Positions 61,842 through 64,000 of a DNA stretch of 64,000 nt are shown here, piece after piece. Within the stretch, counting starts at the first letter, position 1. Each line of letters opens with the position of its first letter. Where the stretch lies: NCBI GenBank assembly GCA_013002025.1, contig JABDKW010000021.1:62001-126000 (forward strand), read 5' to 3'. The stretch is from Gammaproteobacteria bacterium. GTDB lineage: Bacteria; Pseudomonadota; Gammaproteobacteria; Arenicellales; Arenicellaceae. The position numbers were made by a program, and so were the translations under genes. The notes under the pieces are model-generated. The model was not told the origin of the DNA, did no database searches, and saw only the letters and a list, made by a program, of their open reading frames with translations.

Positions 61842-61890
61842 ATTATATAGGACGCAAATACAAATGCAAATCATTCCCATTTGCATTTGT
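61842..61890 (-). promoter_or_regulatory. Fur-box and promoter of the porin/FMN/PepSY operon
   Basis: A perfect 12-bp inverted repeat, ACAAATGCAAAT (61860-61871) and ATTTGCATTTGT (61879-61890), with CATTCCC between, matches the classic Fur operator layout. On the minus strand a TATAAT -10 lies at 61842-61847 and a weak -35 TTTGCA at 61865-61870, 17 bp apart, so bound Fur would cover the -35. This predicts repression by iron. Confidence 0.8.
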
Positions 61891-61924
61891 GAAGCAGTTT
61901 AGCGGCTCGCCCGCGCGCAAAACG

Positions 61925-63934
61925 CTATTCTACGATCAGTTCAGACGTGGCCCAGGTCAGCTTTTCCTTACTGGAGACATACCGTAGCTGGTACTTTCCG
62001 GGTTCCTTGGGCGCAGCCAGCCGGCCCCGCGTTTTGCCCTGTGTGTACACATAGGTAAGTTGCTTGCTGTTGTCCGTATCGGGCTTGAAGACGCCAATCC
62101 ATTCGCCCTTGCCACCCGCGGCCTGCCAGCCGATCTCAAAGCGCTCGCCAGCTTTCACGGTGGCGGGGTGGGTGAGGGTTTCGCTGCGCGGCGTGACGGT
62201 AATGGCGTGTTCCGCCCACAGCAACTTCTTTTGCGCCGATACATAACGAATTTTATAGCTACCCGGAATATCAGGCATCTGCATCGTGGTGGCTGTCCCG
62301 GGTCGCGCATACACATACGAGCGATATTGTTTGGCCTCGCTGCCGGGGTCCGCGACGGTGATTAAATCGCGGCTGTTGCCGGGCCCTTGCCAGTCGACCT
62401 TGACCGTTGCGCCGGCCTCGGCTTGCGCCACCGCACTGACGCTCACCTCAGGTGTCGCGATGCTTACCGGGGAACGCGCCCAGATCAATTTTTTCTGACC
62501 CGAGATATACCGCACTTCAAAGTCGCCGGGAATCTCGGGCATCTTCAGCTTGGTGTCTTTGCCGGCTCTCACATAGGCGTAGTTTTCATAATCCTTGCCC
62601 GGTGCATCCGGATTTGCCACCGTGAGAAAGTCGCCCTTATTGGCTGGCCCGGTCCACTTGACCATGACCTCAGCGCCCGCCTGCTGGTTCGCATCCAGGG
62701 TTGCGCTGGTCTGCGGCTGTAGCACCTTGATGGGTCGATTGGCCCATACCGTTTTGCCGCCATAGGGCACGTAACGAATTTCGTATTCGCCGGCTTCATC
62801 CGGCATGCGCAACTCGGTGGGGCTACCATTGCGGGTGTAACTATAGTTGGCATAGGCATTGGGCTTGTCGGCAGCCAAGGCCACCGTCAGGTAATCGCCC
62901 TTATAGTTAGGTGCGGTCCATTCCACGCTCAGGTTGCCACCCGCCGTGGCCTGATCTGCGGCGGCCAGCGTCACGCTCGGCACCTGCACCTTAAGAGCGG
63001 AACGAATAATCACTTTTTTAGTCTCGCCATCGTAATAGCGCACTTCATAATCGCCAGCCACCGCCGGTGCATTTAAATCGAGGGTGGCGGCGCTGCCTAT
63101 GCGCTTATAACCGCCGGTCACCGAGTCGTTGGCGTCACGCTTGGCAATCACTACATAATCCTTTTCCAGCGTGTCGCCGTTCATGGTCAGGGTCACCGCC
63201 GAGGCCGCATCCACAGTTTGCGGGGCGCCAAGCTCGAGCTTGCGATCACCTACGGCGCCACTGCTGGGGACCACCACCGCAGTATCGGTCGCGGCCGGGC
63301 TGGCGGATGTGGTTGTCGGAGTGGCTGAGGTGGCCTTGTCAGCAATCGTTTGCGGAGCTTTCTCGGGCCCACTGGGCTGCGCCAGATACCAGCCGCCCCC
63401 GGCCACCAACGCCAGCAGCAACAGGCCGCCAATCAGCTTTGGCATAATGCTCGGTTTACTAGCGCGCGCGGCCGCTTTGGCGGCGGGCGAAGCTTTATGC
63501 TTTTTGTTTTTGGTTTTGGTCTCGGACTCCGGCCGCTCCAGGATTGAGCCAATGGTTGTGACCAACTCGTTTAGGTGATCGTCCAGCGCCGGGGACATGG
63601 CATCCAGCCAATGCGTGGCGCTTAAAAAGTATTCCATATCTCGCGACGGCTGTACGTCTTCGATTCGAAACGGCACCACCACCACATCCAGCTGCACCGC
63701 GCGCTCTACCTCGCGCATCACCTGTTTTGAATCGTTGGAGCGAGCCGAAAAAATAACCACCATGACACGGCTGCCGCCAATAGCGTCGATGATGGAGCCG
63801 CCCCAGGAATCACCCGGCCGGATATCGCGGGGCGCTATCCAACAGCGAAAACCGGCTTGTTCAACCGCCGCCGTAACCGCGTCCGCCACCACCTTGTCTT
63901 CGGATGAATGAGAAATAAAAACGTCGTGTGCCAT
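61925..63934 (-). CDS. TIR-domain membrane protein with five C-terminal beta repeats
   Basis: Single-span protein of 669 residues. Residues 3-135 form a TIR domain: HDVFISHSSEDK, FRCWIAPRDIRPGDSWG, SRVMVVIFSARSNDS, and QVMREVERA where E75 aligns with the catalytic Glu of TIR NADases. A basic linker (TKTKNKKHKASPAAKAAARA) precedes the helix 167-184. After a Thr/Ala/Pro linker, five repeats of about 88 residues lie at roughly 229-317, 318-405, 406-492, 493-580 and 581-669. Each has W-x-G/A-P then GDxLTVA, and ends PGxYxxRYVS then KLxWA. TIR faces the cytoplasm and the repeats the periplasm. SD GGAGGA supports the start. Monocistronic in this window; the upstream neighbour is not seen. Confidence 0.9.
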   Translation of the reverse strand: MAHDVFISHSSEDKVVADAVTAAVEQAGFRCWIAPRDIRPGDSWGGSIIDAIGGSRVMVVIFSARSNDSKQVMREVERAVQLDVVVVPFRIEDVQPSRDMEYFLSATHWLDAMSPALDDHLNELVTTIGSILERPESETKTKNKKHKASPAAKAAARASKPSIMPKLIGGLLLLALVAGGGWYLAQPSGPEKAPQTIADKATSATPTTTSASPAATDTAVVVPSSGAVGDRKLELGAPQTVDAASAVTLTMNGDTLEKDYVVIAKRDANDSVTGGYKRIGSAATLDLNAPAVAGDYEVRYYDGETKKVIIRSALKVQVPSVTLAAADQATAGGNLSVEWTAPNYKGDYLTVALAADKPNAYANYSYTRNGSPTELRMPDEAGEYEIRYVPYGGKTVWANRPIKVLQPQTSATLDANQQAGAEVMVKWTGPANKGDFLTVANPDAPGKDYENYAYVRAGKDTKLKMPEIPGDFEVRYISGQKKLIWARSPVSIATPEVSVSAVAQAEAGATVKVDWQGPGNSRDLITVADPGSEAKQYRSYVYARPGTATTMQMPDIPGSYKIRYVSAQKKLLWAEHAITVTPRSETLTHPATVKAGERFEIGWQAAGGKGEWIGVFKPDTDNSKQLTYVYTQGKTRGRLAAPKEPGKYQLRYVSSKEKLTWATSELIVE

Positions 63935-64000
63935 CGCCTATCCTCCAGTCTGGCGGCCAGCATGCCGCCCCTAAGCGGTCAAATTACTTGCATTGCCGCC

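Noticed and set aside
1-64000. tRNA, rRNA, prophage, insertion sequences or integrase genes
   Set aside because: No cloverleaf, rRNA segment, transposase or integrase protein could be found by reading both strands; the only repeats are REP-like or tandem.

Overview
The window looks like chromosomal DNA of a heterotrophic Gram-negative proteobacterium, most likely a marine gammaproteobacterium. The reasons are an OMPLA-type phospholipase, a Blc-like lipocalin, a TonB-dependent receptor, a porin, lipoproteins with lipoboxes, a Fur-type operator, sodium-coupled NSS and BCCT transporters, and TPR-sulfotransferases. The taxonomic call is inference. There are no rRNA or tRNA genes, phage genes, transposases or CRISPR arrays that I can see. 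Coding density is high, and most genes sit in short operons with ATGA or few-base junctions.

Layout. 1-3031 (minus): a 2OG-Fe(II) oxygenase, an MFS transporter and a lipoprotein carboxylesterase cut by the window edge. 3094-5999 (plus): a serine beta-lactamase-like hydrolase, a PhyH dioxygenase and a glutamine amidotransferase. 6013-12485: small secreted proteins, an FAD oxidoreductase coupled to a secreted amidohydrolase, an SRPBCC protein and a methyltransferase. 13052-14726: a divergent pldA/lipocalin pair concerned with outer-membrane phospholipids. 14731-16832: a GST and an acyltransferase. 16868-22393: a minus-strand sugar-acid or polyol type cluster (YgcW-like SDR, YgcE-like FGGY kinase, YgcU-like FAD oxidase, then an FAD_oxidored protein), decorated with REP-like palindromes and a 43-bp tandem array. 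22479-26970: a TonB-N-terminus-like protein, an M20 peptidase and a lipoprotein PQQ/cytochrome c alcohol dehydrogenase.

27075-34999: the soxBDAG sarcosine oxidase operon, then a divergent Lrp/ald pair and a second PhyH dioxygenase. 35060-38619: a BCCT transporter, a small DoxX-like membrane protein and an NSS transporter. 38803-47125: a plus-strand catabolic operon of HyuA, HyuB, a DAO-type FAD oxidase, an HpcH/HpaI aldolase, a uronate-dehydrogenase-like enzyme and a CoA-acylating semialdehyde dehydrogenase. 47455-54021: a TonB-dependent receptor with a strong terminator, two sulfotransferases and an Asp/Asn beta-hydroxylase-like protein. 54040-59286: a quaternary-amine block with a CaiT-like BCCT transporter, gamma-butyrobetaine dioxygenase, BetA choline dehydrogenase and a coupled methyltransferase. 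59299-61890: a Fur-box-controlled operon of porin, covalent-flavin FMN-binding protein and PepSY membrane protein. 61925-63934: a TIR-domain protein with one membrane span and five C-terminal beta repeats.

Together the genes suggest a cell living on methylated amines (choline, betaine or carnitine, ending in sarcosine and glycine), small cyclic or N-substituted amides, and sugar-acid derivatives. The strongest candidates for undescribed biology are the TIR-TM-repeat protein, the Hyu/aldolase/Udh/MmsA operon, the sulfotransferase/hydroxylase trio behind the TonB receptor, and a gamma-butyrobetaine dioxygenase that has lost the usual zinc cysteines.
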